Origin: CADEDV01 sp048498035
GTDB taxonomy: Bacteria > Bacteroidota > Bacteroidia > Chitinophagales > Chitinophagaceae
Assembly: GCA_048498035.1 (NCBI GenBank)
Contig: JBEHYT010000011.1
Span: forward strand, 62,001-126,000
Direction of reading: 5' to 3'
Length of the DNA stretch: 64,000 bases
Position numbers and translations under genes: made by a program. Shown piece after piece: positions 1 to 7,538 of the stretch; position 1 is the stretch's first letter; each line of letters starts with the position of its first letter. The notes under the pieces were generated by a model, which was given only the letters and a program-made list of their open reading frames with translations, made no database searches and was not told the DNA's origin.

Positions 1-2
1 AC

Positions 3-1226
3 ATCTCTTACCGGGAAAACCTGCATCATGGCTGGAAGATGAACGTTGGTTTTTCTTACACCAACAACCGCGATAATATTGATGCTTCATTGCAGGATCA
101 ATCAAAACAGGATGTGGTGCTGAATGGACTTGAGTTTAAAAATTTTGGTATAGACACCCGTGGGAATTATTTCAATAGTAAACTGGTGATTGATAAACGA
201 CTCCGAGGTTTGAGCGCAATACGTTTTGGTGGAGAATATAATTACAGCAATGATAAATTATGGTATACTGATTACCAGGGCCAAACCTACCCAGGCCAGG
301 TAAAAGAGAGCATCAGCGCCGCCTTTGCAGAGTCCGATATTTACATTACAACGTCGCTGGCGGCAAAAGTGGGAGCAAGACTTGAGCATTCATCATTGTT
401 GGATAAAACGAACCTGGCGCCGCGCCTTTCACTGGCTTACCGGTTGAGTAAGACCAGCCAGGCTTCTGTGGCCTATGGAATTTTTTACCAGGACCCGGAG
501 CGCAAATACTTGCCCACGGCAGATCCCCTTACATTTATGAGCGCCACGCACTACATTGCCCAATACCAGCGTGTGGCCAACCAGCAATCGTTCCGTGCCG
601 AAATTTTTTATAAAAAATATCATAACCTGGTAAAAACCGCGGATAGCCAGGCCGGGCAAACTGCCGTTAGCAATGCAGGCTTTGGCGATGCAAAGGGAAT
701 TGAGTTTTTCTGGCGCGATAAAAAGACAATCAAGTCGCTTGATTACTGGATATCCTATTCCTTCCTCGATACCAAGCGCGATTTCCTGAATTTTCCAACG
801 GCAATTACACCCAACTTTGCTGCGAAGCATACAGCATCACTGGTGATTAAAAAATTTGTTGAGAATTGGAAAATGAACCTGAACGTGGCTTACAATTATG
901 CCAGCGGCCGGCCTTATTACAATATTGCCTATGATGGAACGAAGTATGTATTTACTGACCGGGGTACAATTCCGGATTATCACAATGTAAGTTTTGCCAT
1001 TAACTACTTACCATTTATCGGCAAGCAAAATCCGAAATCCTATGCGGTTTGGGTATTACAGGTCAGCAATATTTTCAATATTAAACAAACCTACGGTTAT
1101 CAATATTCGTACAATGCCTTCCGCAGGGAAGCGATAACGCCTACGTCACGGATGTTTGTTTTTGTAGGATGTTTTATCAGCTTTGGTGTTGACCGGAGCG
1201 ATGAAGTAATCAATAACGGTCTTTAA
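3..1226 (+). CDS. TonB-dependent outer-membrane receptor, C-terminal part (5' end outside window)
   Basis: The reading frame is open from the first bases of the window, so the gene starts upstream; the visible part is about 407 codons. It reads as alternating beta strands rich in aromatic residues and short turns, as in the 22-strand barrel of TonB-dependent receptors, and ends in a typical last-strand region (RMFVFVGCFISFGV) followed by a short tail. The plug domain, which would hold the TonB box, is not in the window. The protein should sit in the outer membrane and import a ligand that cannot be named from this fragment. A secreted protein gene follows after 30 bp, so the two may be cotranscribed. 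The barrel assignment is confident; the substrate is unknown. Confidence 0.82.
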   Translation: MSYRENLHHGWKMNVGFSYTNNRDNIDASLQDQSKQDVVLNGLEFKNFGIDTRGNYFNSKLVIDKRLRGLSAIRFGGEYNYSNDKLWYTDYQGQTYPGQVKESISAAFAESDIYITTSLAAKVGARLEHSSLLDKTNLAPRLSLAYRLSKTSQASVAYGIFYQDPERKYLPTADPLTFMSATHYIAQYQRVANQQSFRAEIFYKKYHNLVKTADSQAGQTAVSNAGFGDAKGIEFFWRDKKTIKSLDYWISYSFLDTKRDFLNFPTAITPNFAAKHTASLVIKKFVENWKMNLNVAYNYASGRPYYNIAYDGTKYVFTDRGTIPDYHNVSFAINYLPFIGKQNPKSYAVWVLQVSNIFNIKQTYGYQYSYNAFRREAITPTSRMFVFVGCFISFGVDRSDEVINNGL

Positions 1227-1256
1227 AATAATTAACCAGGATAAAAAAATAGAAAT

Positions 1257-1907
1257 ATGAAAAAGGTAATAGCAATTTTCACAGTCACCCTGCTTTCTCT
1301 TTCTGTATTTGCACAAAGTGAAAAATACATGAAAACGATGGAAGCCAAACTGGAAGGATTTGATACCACGCGAAATGTGGCCACATTGCAAGATCTTTCC
1401 AACACATTTGAACGCATTGGCGATGCGGAAAAAACACAATGGTTGCCCTACTACTACGCCGCTTTGTGTAACGTAAATATCGGATTTCAGTCGTCCAGGG
1501 GCGGCGGTGACGCAGCTGTAACGGATCCCTATGCCGATAAGGCTGAAAACCTGCTCAATAAAGCCGAAGCGTTGAGTAAAGACAACTCGGAAATTTGGGT
1601 GATACGCAAGCAAATTGCTACCCTGCGTTTGCTGGGTGATGTGATGCACCGCTACATGACCTATGGAAAAGAAGGAGCGGAGGCGCTTGCAATGGCCAAG
1701 AAATTGAACCCGGATAACCCGCGCATCTATGTGTTGGAAGGAACAGATAAGTTCAACACACCGGAACAATATGGTGGTAGCAAGGAAGAGGCGAAGAAAT
1801 TGTTTGATGTGGCAAAAGAGAAGTTCGATACATTCAAACCCGAAAGTTCTATTGCTCCTGATTGGGGCCGCGCACAAATGAATTATTTCATGGGTCAAAT
1901 TCAATAA
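1257..1907 (+). CDS. Secreted/periplasmic protein with TPR-like helices
   Basis: A 216-residue protein with a clear signal peptide (MKKVIAIFTVTLLSLSVFAQ) that probably ends near residue 20. The mature part is helical and reads like degenerate tetratricopeptide repeats, with segments such as AENLLNKAEALSKDNSEIW and GAEALAMAKKLNPDNPRIYV. Small periplasmic proteins of this kind are common in Bacteroidota, but I cannot assign a function. It lies 30 bp after the TonB receptor and 18 bp before a membrane protein, so it may belong to an operon running to 2901. A scaffold or assembly role next to the receptor is only an inference. Confidence 0.7.
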   Translation: MKKVIAIFTVTLLSLSVFAQSEKYMKTMEAKLEGFDTTRNVATLQDLSNTFERIGDAEKTQWLPYYYAALCNVNIGFQSSRGGGDAAVTDPYADKAENLLNKAEALSKDNSEIWVIRKQIATLRLLGDVMHRYMTYGKEGAEALAMAKKLNPDNPRIYVLEGTDKFNTPEQYGGSKEEAKKLFDVAKEKFDTFKPESSIAPDWGRAQMNYFMGQIQ

Positions 1908-1925
1908 GATTTAATCTCATTCTGT

Positions 1926-2612
1926 ATGACCAACAACGAGAAGCCTTTTGATGAACAGGATAGTCTTAACCTGATCACAGACATGATCCGGAAGGCGAAG
2001 GGTACCTTTCATGAGCGAGGTACCAGCGCCATCCTTTGGGGAGCCGTGGTTGCTTTTTGCGGCATCACCAGTTTTATCTGCCTGGAATATGATCTGTGGC
2101 CAGGCTTCGACATCTGGCTGTTAATTCTCGTAGCCGTGATTCCACAGGTATGGATCAGTATACAGGAGGGAAAGAGACGACAGATCAAAACCTACCAGCA
2201 ATCGGCTACCGATATGGTTTGGATCGTGTATATGATCAGCATCATCAGTCTTGTTGTTTATCAGAATATAGTACCAGGCGCTACCCAGCGAATACTTACC
2301 GAGGAAGGGCAGACACTGATGCTCCGCACTAACGACTCTGGCCTGGTGGAAGGGATAAAGCCATTTCTGCCAAGCATCACATCCATTTACCTGATCATTT
2401 ATGCGTTTCCAACACTGGCAACGGGATTGATCAACCGGTTTAAGCCAATGATCTGGGGTGCGGCGGTTTGCTATCTTTTCTTTATTGCATCACTGTTTAC
2501 TTCTGCTAAATATGATATGTTACTGGCAGGCCTTGCCGCAATTGGCAACTGGCTGATCCCGGGCATCATTTTGCGCAGGCGATTTTTAAAAGGCCGGAAA
2601 GCGAATGTTTAA
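1926..2612 (+). CDS. Polytopic membrane protein paired with a small HTH regulator
   Basis: A 228-residue protein with a soluble N-terminus of about 35 residues and roughly six hydrophobic segments, near residues 38-55, 60-78, 95-112, 145-163, 170-187 and 195-213, ending in a basic tail. I do not recognise a named family beyond conserved Bacteroidota membrane proteins of this layout. The stop overlaps the start of the following winged-helix gene by 8 bp, which implies translational coupling and a shared task, such as membrane-linked sensing or self-regulation. That pairing is what the sequence shows; the function is unknown. Confidence 0.65.
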   Translation: MTNNEKPFDEQDSLNLITDMIRKAKGTFHERGTSAILWGAVVAFCGITSFICLEYDLWPGFDIWLLILVAVIPQVWISIQEGKRRQIKTYQQSATDMVWIVYMISIISLVVYQNIVPGATQRILTEEGQTLMLRTNDSGLVEGIKPFLPSITSIYLIIYAFPTLATGLINRFKPMIWGAAVCYLFFIASLFTSAKYDMLLAGLAAIGNWLIPGIILRRRFLKGRKANV

Positions 2613-2901
2613 AGATCTTGACCCTATATTACATTCGCAATTACGACTTGCCGTGATGTCGCTCCTGATTGGCGTGAAGGAGGCTGAATTTACATTCCTG
2701 CGGGAGCAAACCGGCGCCACTGCCGGCAATCTTAGTGTCCAGATCCAAAAGCTAAAGGATGCGGGTTATATTGATGTGATCAAAAAATTCAAAGATAATT
2801 ATCCGCAAACGATTTGCCGGATTACACCAACCGGTATTTCTGCATTTGATGATTATGTAAAGAACCTGCAGGGTTATCTTGGGCAAAACAGGAAGAAGTA
2901 G
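2605..2901 (+). CDS. Small winged-helix transcriptional regulator (HTH_34/MarR-like)
   Basis: A 98-residue protein that is essentially a single winged-helix domain. An N-terminal helix (HSQLRLAVMSLLIG) leads to the recognition region TGATAGNLSVQIQKLKDAGYI and a wing ending in CRITPTGISAFDDYV. This matches the short winged-helix proteins of the PF13601 type found in Bacteroidota. It overlaps the upstream membrane-protein gene by 8 bp and is the last gene before a strong bidirectional terminator. It probably represses its own operon, possibly including the membrane protein; no operator was identified. Confidence 0.75.
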   Translation: MFKDLDPILHSQLRLAVMSLLIGVKEAEFTFLREQTGATAGNLSVQIQKLKDAGYIDVIKKFKDNYPQTICRITPTGISAFDDYVKNLQGYLGQNRKK

Positions 2902-2933
2902 GACAATACACAACCAGGCACGATATTAAAAAC

Positions 2934-2966
2934 AAAAAACCCCGGATAGACATCTCGGGGTTTTTA
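2934..2966. terminator. Bidirectional intrinsic terminator
   Basis: An A-run, a CCCCG stem, a loop and CGGGG followed by five T (2961-2965). It separates the regulator gene ending at 2901 (+) from the small minus-strand gene ending at 3009, and carries A/T runs on both sides, so it can serve both directions. Confidence 0.8.
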
Positions 2967-3008
2967 TTGGTGCTCTAAGTGTATGTATGAAAAACGTGAA
3001 TGGATGAA

Positions 3009-3131
3009 TCAAAAATTTCGGCGAACGCGTACCGGTTGTAAAGCCGGTTTCCAGGTTTGCTGCGGCGCCGGTTTCAAAATCCTGTCAAGGGTCTTTTTCA
3101 ATTTCTTCAATGTCTTTTTTACAGATGCCAT
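3009..3131 (-). CDS. Possible small basic protein (40 residues)
   Basis: An ATG at 3131 opens a 40-codon frame that ends in TGA at 3009. The peptide is strongly basic and amphipathic at its N-terminus (MASVKKTLKKLKKTLDRIL), then Pro/Gln/Arg-rich. It starts 5 bp after the stop of the secreted protein gene at 3137-3511 on the same strand and ends just before a bidirectional terminator, so it lies inside a plausible transcription unit. No family is recognised. Helical lysine-rich starts can arise by chance in A-rich DNA, so this stays tentative. Confidence 0.35.
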   Translation of the reverse strand: MASVKKTLKKLKKTLDRILKPAPQQTWKPALQPVRVRRNF

Positions 3132-3136
3132 ACTAA

Positions 3137-3511
3137 TTATTTTACAGGTTGAGCGGAACTACTTTTTACAACCAGCACGTTTGAATAAAACGCCTGTTTG
3201 TTCTTATCAATGATTTTGATGCGGTATTGCACCGTTCCGTTGCCTGCTTTTTCATAAAATTGATAGCTGTCTGTGTTGGCTTTATCGGTGCCAAAAACGT
3301 AGGCGGCAGTCTTAAAATGAATGCCATCTGTACTTTTTTCCACTTCAAACTGATCGGCAGTCTGGTTGTCGCCTACAATCCAATCGAGGATAATGCGGCT
3401 ATTCTGCAAACTTGCATTGAATTCCAATAATTTGGAGGGATCGGGCTTAGCCGGTGTTGCATGCGTGGTAGCTACTACCAGGACAAGCAATAAAGAAGAT
3501 AAAATTTTCAT
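3137..3511 (-). CDS. Small secreted protein with a fibronectin-like beta domain
   Basis: A 124-residue protein with the start taken at the ATG at 3511, where a good signal peptide begins (MKILSSLLLVLVVATTHA); an upstream in-frame ATG would bury it. The mature part has the pattern LDWIVGDN..FEVEKSTDG followed by VQYRIKIIDKNKQAFYSNV. This is the same fold-type segment that precedes the sorting domain in the large type IX-secreted proteins of this window, but here it stands alone with no sorting tail. It is probably periplasmic or surface-linked. Function unknown. Confidence 0.65.
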   Translation of the reverse strand: MKILSSLLLVLVVATTHATPAKPDPSKLLEFNASLQNSRIILDWIVGDNQTADQFEVEKSTDGIHFKTAAYVFGTDKANTDSYQFYEKAGNGTVQYRIKIIDKNKQAFYSNVLVVKSSSAQPVK

Positions 3512-3775
3512 TTCCAGGGTTTTAGAATTTACTGGTCTTCTATCCCACAGGAAATATTGGATCAAAGGGTACGGTTCGGAGATTTTTTAGTTGAAAATGG
3601 CCGGTGTTATTTCCAGCCGGTTGGAACTACGAACCGGTTATCGTAAATCTACGCTGCCGGTATGTGGTTTTCCGAATCGTAGAACAAACGTAGCAACTGT
3701 ACGTTGAATTTGCAAGGCTTTTGGTAAAATTATTTCCACCCATATAAATAATTCATTTCCAGGGCAAACCTTGTG

Positions 3776-3783
3776 TATTTTTG
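3776..3783 (+). promoter_or_regulatory. -7 promoter box of the ABC exporter genes
   Basis: TATTTTTG fits the Bacteroidota -7 consensus TAnnTTTG and ends 16 nt before the ATG at 3800. No convincing -33 TTTG was seen. Confidence 0.5.
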
Positions 3784-3799
3784 CTTCGTAAATTCCGGT

Positions 3800-4735
3800 A
3801 TGACACCTGTTATCTCCGTTAAAAACCTTACCAAGAAATTTGATGGCCTGACGGCCGTTGATGGGCTCAGCTTCCAGGTGCCTGCGGGCGAAGTATATGG
3901 CTTCCTGGGTCAAAATGGTGCTGGAAAGTCTACCACTATCCGGATGCTGCTAACCCTGATTAAACCAACTTCCGGGAGTATTGAGTTGTTTGGGATGGAC
4001 CTTCATCGTCACCGCAAGGAGGTGTTGCGCCAGGTGGGAGCGGTGATTGAGCGGCCGGATCTATACAAATACCTAAGTGCAATCGAGAACCTGCGCATCT
4101 TTGGAAAGATGAGCGGCGTAAAGATCCCGGAGCGAAAACTCATGGATCAACTGGCGCTGGTGGGGCTGGCCGACCGTGCGCATAGTAAGGTAAAAACCTA
4201 TTCGCAGGGAATGAAGCAACGGCTTGGTATTGCTATTGCGCTGGTGCATGATCCGCAGTTAGTGATCCTGGACGAACCTACCAACGGCCTCGATCCGCAG
4301 GGGATTGCTGACATTCGTAAGCTCATCCTGCACCTGAGCCAGGATCAACAAAAGACCTTGCTGGTATCTTCCCACCTGCTAAGTGAGATGCAGGTAGTAT
4401 CTTCTTCCATGCTTATCATAGACAAAGGAAAAAAGCTGGTTGAAGGGAAGATCACGGAGCTCTTTGACCGGTCGTCTACGATACTTGAAGTGAAAACGAC
4501 CGATAATATACGGGCGCGGCAGTTGATTGAACAATCCGGTTATGCTTCCAGCCTGAGAAGCGGTACGGATGATGCTGTATTGCTGGAAGTGGATGGCAAT
4601 CATTTGCCGGAGGCGATACGCGCTATTGCCGGGATGGACCTGCAAATTCTTTCCCTGCATTCACGTCATTCGCTTGAAGAATATTTTTTGTCATTAACCT
4701 CGGTTCCGCCACATGCTGACGCTATTACGAATTGA
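3800..4735 (+). CDS. ABC transporter ATP-binding protein (ABC-2 exporter)
   Basis: A 311-residue ATPase with Walker A (GQNGAGKST), a signature in YSQGMKQRLGIA, Walker B (LVILDEPTNGLD) and the H-loop (VSSHLLSEM). The C-terminal 80 residues are the usual accessory part of drug/antibiotic-type exporter ATPases. The ATG at 3800 is chosen because it begins the conserved strand VISVKNLTKKF and lies downstream of a -7 box; the longer frame would include that promoter. The gene overlaps the permease gene by 23 bp, so the two make one complex in the inner membrane. Substrate unknown. Confidence 0.9.
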   Translation: MTPVISVKNLTKKFDGLTAVDGLSFQVPAGEVYGFLGQNGAGKSTTIRMLLTLIKPTSGSIELFGMDLHRHRKEVLRQVGAVIERPDLYKYLSAIENLRIFGKMSGVKIPERKLMDQLALVGLADRAHSKVKTYSQGMKQRLGIAIALVHDPQLVILDEPTNGLDPQGIADIRKLILHLSQDQQKTLLVSSHLLSEMQVVSSSMLIIDKGKKLVEGKITELFDRSSTILEVKTTDNIRARQLIEQSGYASSLRSGTDDAVLLEVDGNHLPEAIRAIAGMDLQILSLHSRHSLEEYFLSLTSVPPHADAITN

Positions 4736-5603
4736 GCTTTTTAAGATATTCAAACGACCGCGTACCTATATCGCGTTTGGCGCCATTGCGGCGATCGTAT
4801 TGTTATTCCAGATTGGATTGAAATATGATGGCAAGGCGTATATCGACCTGCTGCTGAATTCCATTAAAAATGATTTTGAGTTTTCGGATGATTTTAAATA
4901 CCGGACCCTCAACGGATTTTTTATCTGCTTTGGTATCTTAAATGTTTTGCTGATCCAGATGCCGCTGCTCGTGGCGCTGATTGCCGGCGATTCAATTGCA
5001 GGCGAAGCCAATATGGGGACACTGCGCCTTTCATTAACAAAACCCGTGGGCAGAATACAGTACCTGCTGGTGAAGTTTATGGCGTCCGTTATTTACATTA
5101 TCGTATTGCTTTTATGGCTGGCCCTCCTGGCGCTGGTTGGCAGCGTTCTGATCTTTGGCACAAGTACGATGTTTGTTTTCCGTGCAGACGCCATTCACGG
5201 CATTAGTGCGTATGACGTTTGGTGGCGGTATGTAGCAGCGTTTGGCTATGCAGCGGTAGCGCTTACTACGGTGGCTTCACTTTCCTTTTTGCTGAGCGTA
5301 TTTGCAGAAAACGCAATTGGTCCCATCATTGCCACCATGAGCATCGTTATTGTTCTTACCGTGTTGTCTGAAATGAATATACCGTTGTACGACAGGACTG
5401 TGAAACCCTACTTGTTTACTACGCACATGGTGGCATGGAAGGGTTTTTTTTATGTAAAGGCGGATGCTGACAACCAAACCATTGACGGGAGCATCCAGAA
5501 CCTGGGGGCCATCCTGAAAAGTCTTTCGGTGTTGTTGATCTACATCGGACTTTTTTTGGGAGCTGCCGTTGCGGTATTTAGAAGAAAAGATATTTTAACC
5601 TGA
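4713..5603 (+). CDS. ABC-2 type permease
   Basis: A 296-residue inner-membrane protein with about six hydrophobic segments. It starts with the typical ABC-2 N-terminus (MLTLLRIELFKIFKRPRTY), followed by a first membrane span, a large loop, and the segment GDSIAGEANMGTLRLSLTKP that precedes the second pair of spans in this family. It overlaps the ATPase gene by 23 bp and is followed after 8 bp by a LolA-like gene, so the three genes are probably one operon. It should form the channel of the exporter; the substrate cannot be read from sequence. Confidence 0.88.
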   Translation: MLTLLRIELFKIFKRPRTYIAFGAIAAIVLLFQIGLKYDGKAYIDLLLNSIKNDFEFSDDFKYRTLNGFFICFGILNVLLIQMPLLVALIAGDSIAGEANMGTLRLSLTKPVGRIQYLLVKFMASVIYIIVLLLWLALLALVGSVLIFGTSTMFVFRADAIHGISAYDVWWRYVAAFGYAAVALTTVASLSFLLSVFAENAIGPIIATMSIVIVLTVLSEMNIPLYDRTVKPYLFTTHMVAWKGFFYVKADADNQTIDGSIQNLGAILKSLSVLLIYIGLFLGAAVAVFRRKDILT

Positions 5604-5611
5604 TATAGATT

Positions 5612-6346
5612 ATGAAGCGAAATGAAATGATAAGGCGAAGTTGGTTGGTTGTGCTTGGTATGGCAACGCTCACTTCAATTGCGTGGAAAGCGGTTCCCGT
5701 TAAAGGGCCCGGACTTTCAGCTGAAGACCTGCTGAAAAAAGTGCGTGAGAAGCTGGATAAAGTGAATGACTACGAAGCGAAGGGGAAAATGAAAACCAAT
5801 GTTGCCTTTATTAAAGCGCCTGTAGCTACGGTGAAAGTGTATTATAAAAAACCAAATAAGCTGCGCATTAATAATGAAAGCGGTATTTCATTTGTGCCGC
5901 GGGGATCTGTAAATATCAACCTGGGAAATCTATTTGTGGGAAATACCGGTTTTGATATTATTGATCTTGGCCAGGAGAGCGGTACCAACTACCGCGTTGT
6001 AAAACTTCTTCCTAAGGAAGAAAATTCAGACGTGGTGCTTTCTACTTTATATATTGACGAGTCAACCTTCCTGGTAAGAAGAGCAAAAACCACTACCCGC
6101 GATAACGGCACCTATGACCTTGAAATGACCTACGGGAAATATGCGGACTATGGCCTGGCAGATAAAGTGGTTTTTAGTTTTAACACACAAAATTACCGTT
6201 TGCCGAAAGGCGTTACGCTGGATTATGACGATGGAACGCAGCGGGACGATGCTAAAATAAAAAATCGCAAGGGAAAAGTAGAGATCATCTATTCTTCCTA
6301 TGCGATCAATAAAGGGGTTGATGACAGCGTATTTAAAACGCCGTAA
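5612..6346 (+). CDS. LolA-like periplasmic protein
   Basis: A 244-residue protein with a hydrophobic N-terminal segment (RSWLVVLGMATLTSIAWKA) acting as signal peptide or anchor. It has the LolA/LolB-like half-barrel pattern: a helix with AEDLLKKVREKLDKVNDYEA, then strands including GKMKTNVAFI and VKVYYKKPNKLRI. Such proteins bind lipids or lipoproteins in the periplasm. Its position 8 bp behind an ABC exporter suggests that it works with it, for instance in trafficking of a lipid-like substrate, but this is inference. The stop lies 2 bp from the stop of the convergent pdxA. Confidence 0.65.
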   Translation: MKRNEMIRRSWLVVLGMATLTSIAWKAVPVKGPGLSAEDLLKKVREKLDKVNDYEAKGKMKTNVAFIKAPVATVKVYYKKPNKLRINNESGISFVPRGSVNINLGNLFVGNTGFDIIDLGQESGTNYRVVKLLPKEENSDVVLSTLYIDESTFLVRRAKTTTRDNGTYDLEMTYGKYADYGLADKVVFSFNTQNYRLPKGVTLDYDDGTQRDDAKIKNRKGKVEIIYSSYAINKGVDDSVFKTP

Positions 6347-6348
6347 GA

Positions 6349-7434
6349 CTAATTTTCGTCAATCTTTTCATCTACGGCATTGGCAAGCATCGAGGCCGTG
6401 ATCTTCTTCAGCGGGTTTTGCCGGTTTTCATCATACTGGTTTCTTGCGTTGATGATATCAATACATTCAAATAATGCGGTGAGGAATGACGAGGCGTCTG
6501 CTTTTCCTTTTCCTGCAATATCAAAGGCAACGCCGTGATCTGGTGAAGTGCGCACGGCCGGCAGGCCTGCCGTATAATTTACACCTTCTCCCACAGCAAG
6601 CGCTTTGAAGGGGATCAGCCCCTGGTCGTGGTACATGGCCAGCACAGCGTCAAATTTGTCAAAAGAACGACGGGCAAAAAAAGCGTCGGCGCTGTAGGGG
6701 CCTACTACCAGCATATTCTGGTTTTTGGCATCCTTGATGGCGGGTTTGATGATCGTTTCTTCTTCATTTCCTATAAGGCCTTCATCGCCGGCATGAGGAT
6801 TTAGACCCAGTACGGCGATACGGGGTTTATCAATTCCAAAATCCCGTTGCAGGCTTTTCTGCATGATCTGCAACTTACTTACGATCGCTTCGCGGGTAAT
6901 ATGTTTCGCTATTTCAGCCACAGGCAGGTGTTCCGTAACCAGTGCTACGCGGAAGTTTCCGGCACACAGCATCATCACTACATCCTGCACGCCAAAAATA
7001 TCCTTTAAAAAAGGAGTATGACCGGTAAATGTAAATTCAGGTGATTGAATATTTTTTTTATGGATCGGTGCAGTTACCAGTCCGTCAATCTGTTTTTGTT
7101 TTAACGCTGCCACCGCGGTCTGCAGCGAAAGAATGGCATATTTACCGCCCTCGGGGCTCAATTGGCCGGGATTAATGGCAACCTCTTCTTCCCAGCAGGT
7201 AAAAAGATTAACCTGTTTGGGGCTGAGTCGTGAAAAATCCCGGGTGGTTTGATAGTTGATCGCACTATCCGGGACTGATTTGCGGTAAAAGTTGATCAAT
7301 TTATTAGATGCAAAAACAACCGGTGTGCAGAGATCCAATACGCGGCTGTCTGAAAAAACTTTGATGATCAGTTCTGTGCCAATCCCATTCAGATCACCAC
7401 AGGAAATGCCGATTACAGGTTTGTTTGTCGTCAT
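6349..7434 (-). CDS. pdxA: 4-hydroxythreonine-4-phosphate dehydrogenase
   Basis: A 361-residue enzyme of vitamin B6 (pyridoxal phosphate) synthesis that oxidises 4-phosphohydroxy-L-threonine. Family marks seen: the start PVIGISCGDLNGIGTELI, the metal-binding region with TGHTPFL, LNPHAGDEGLIG and YHDQGLIPFK, and SPDHGVAFDIAGKG near the end. The ATG at 7434 begins the conserved N-terminus; a longer frame would run through the terminator of the next gene and is not used. A near-consensus -7 box (TACTTTTA, 7439-7446) lies just upstream. No other B6 genes are adjacent. Confidence 0.93.
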   Translation of the reverse strand: MTTNKPVIGISCGDLNGIGTELIIKVFSDSRVLDLCTPVVFASNKLINFYRKSVPDSAINYQTTRDFSRLSPKQVNLFTCWEEEVAINPGQLSPEGGKYAILSLQTAVAALKQKQIDGLVTAPIHKKNIQSPEFTFTGHTPFLKDIFGVQDVVMMLCAGNFRVALVTEHLPVAEIAKHITREAIVSKLQIMQKSLQRDFGIDKPRIAVLGLNPHAGDEGLIGNEEETIIKPAIKDAKNQNMLVVGPYSADAFFARRSFDKFDAVLAMYHDQGLIPFKALAVGEGVNYTAGLPAVRTSPDHGVAFDIAGKGKADASSFLTALFECIDIINARNQYDENRQNPLKKITASMLANAVDEKIDEN

Positions 7435-7486
7435 GCTGTAAAAGTACTGAATTGCCCGATTGAATGGCGTATCTGCTGCCAGCAAT

Positions 7487-7515
7487 AAAAAAACCATCCG
7501 TTCAGGATGGTTTTT
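7487..7515 (-). terminator. Intrinsic terminator after the 954-residue secreted protein gene
   Basis: A perfect stem of ACCATCC and GGATGGT with a 5-nt loop, extended by A/T pairs and followed on the minus strand by a T-run. It sits 24 bp downstream of the stop at 7539 and also marks the upstream limit of the pdxA promoter region. Confidence 0.85.
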
Positions 7516-7538
7516 ATGCGTTTTCGTCAGCTGACGGC

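Noticed and set aside
1146..1904. A 252-codon frame antisense to the secreted TPR-like gene
   Set aside because: The plus-strand gene has a signal peptide and fits the operon; the antisense frame has no features.
7435..7497. A longer N-terminus for pdxA
   Set aside because: It would run through the terminator at 7487-7515 and a promoter-like box, and the enzyme family starts at the ATG at 7434.
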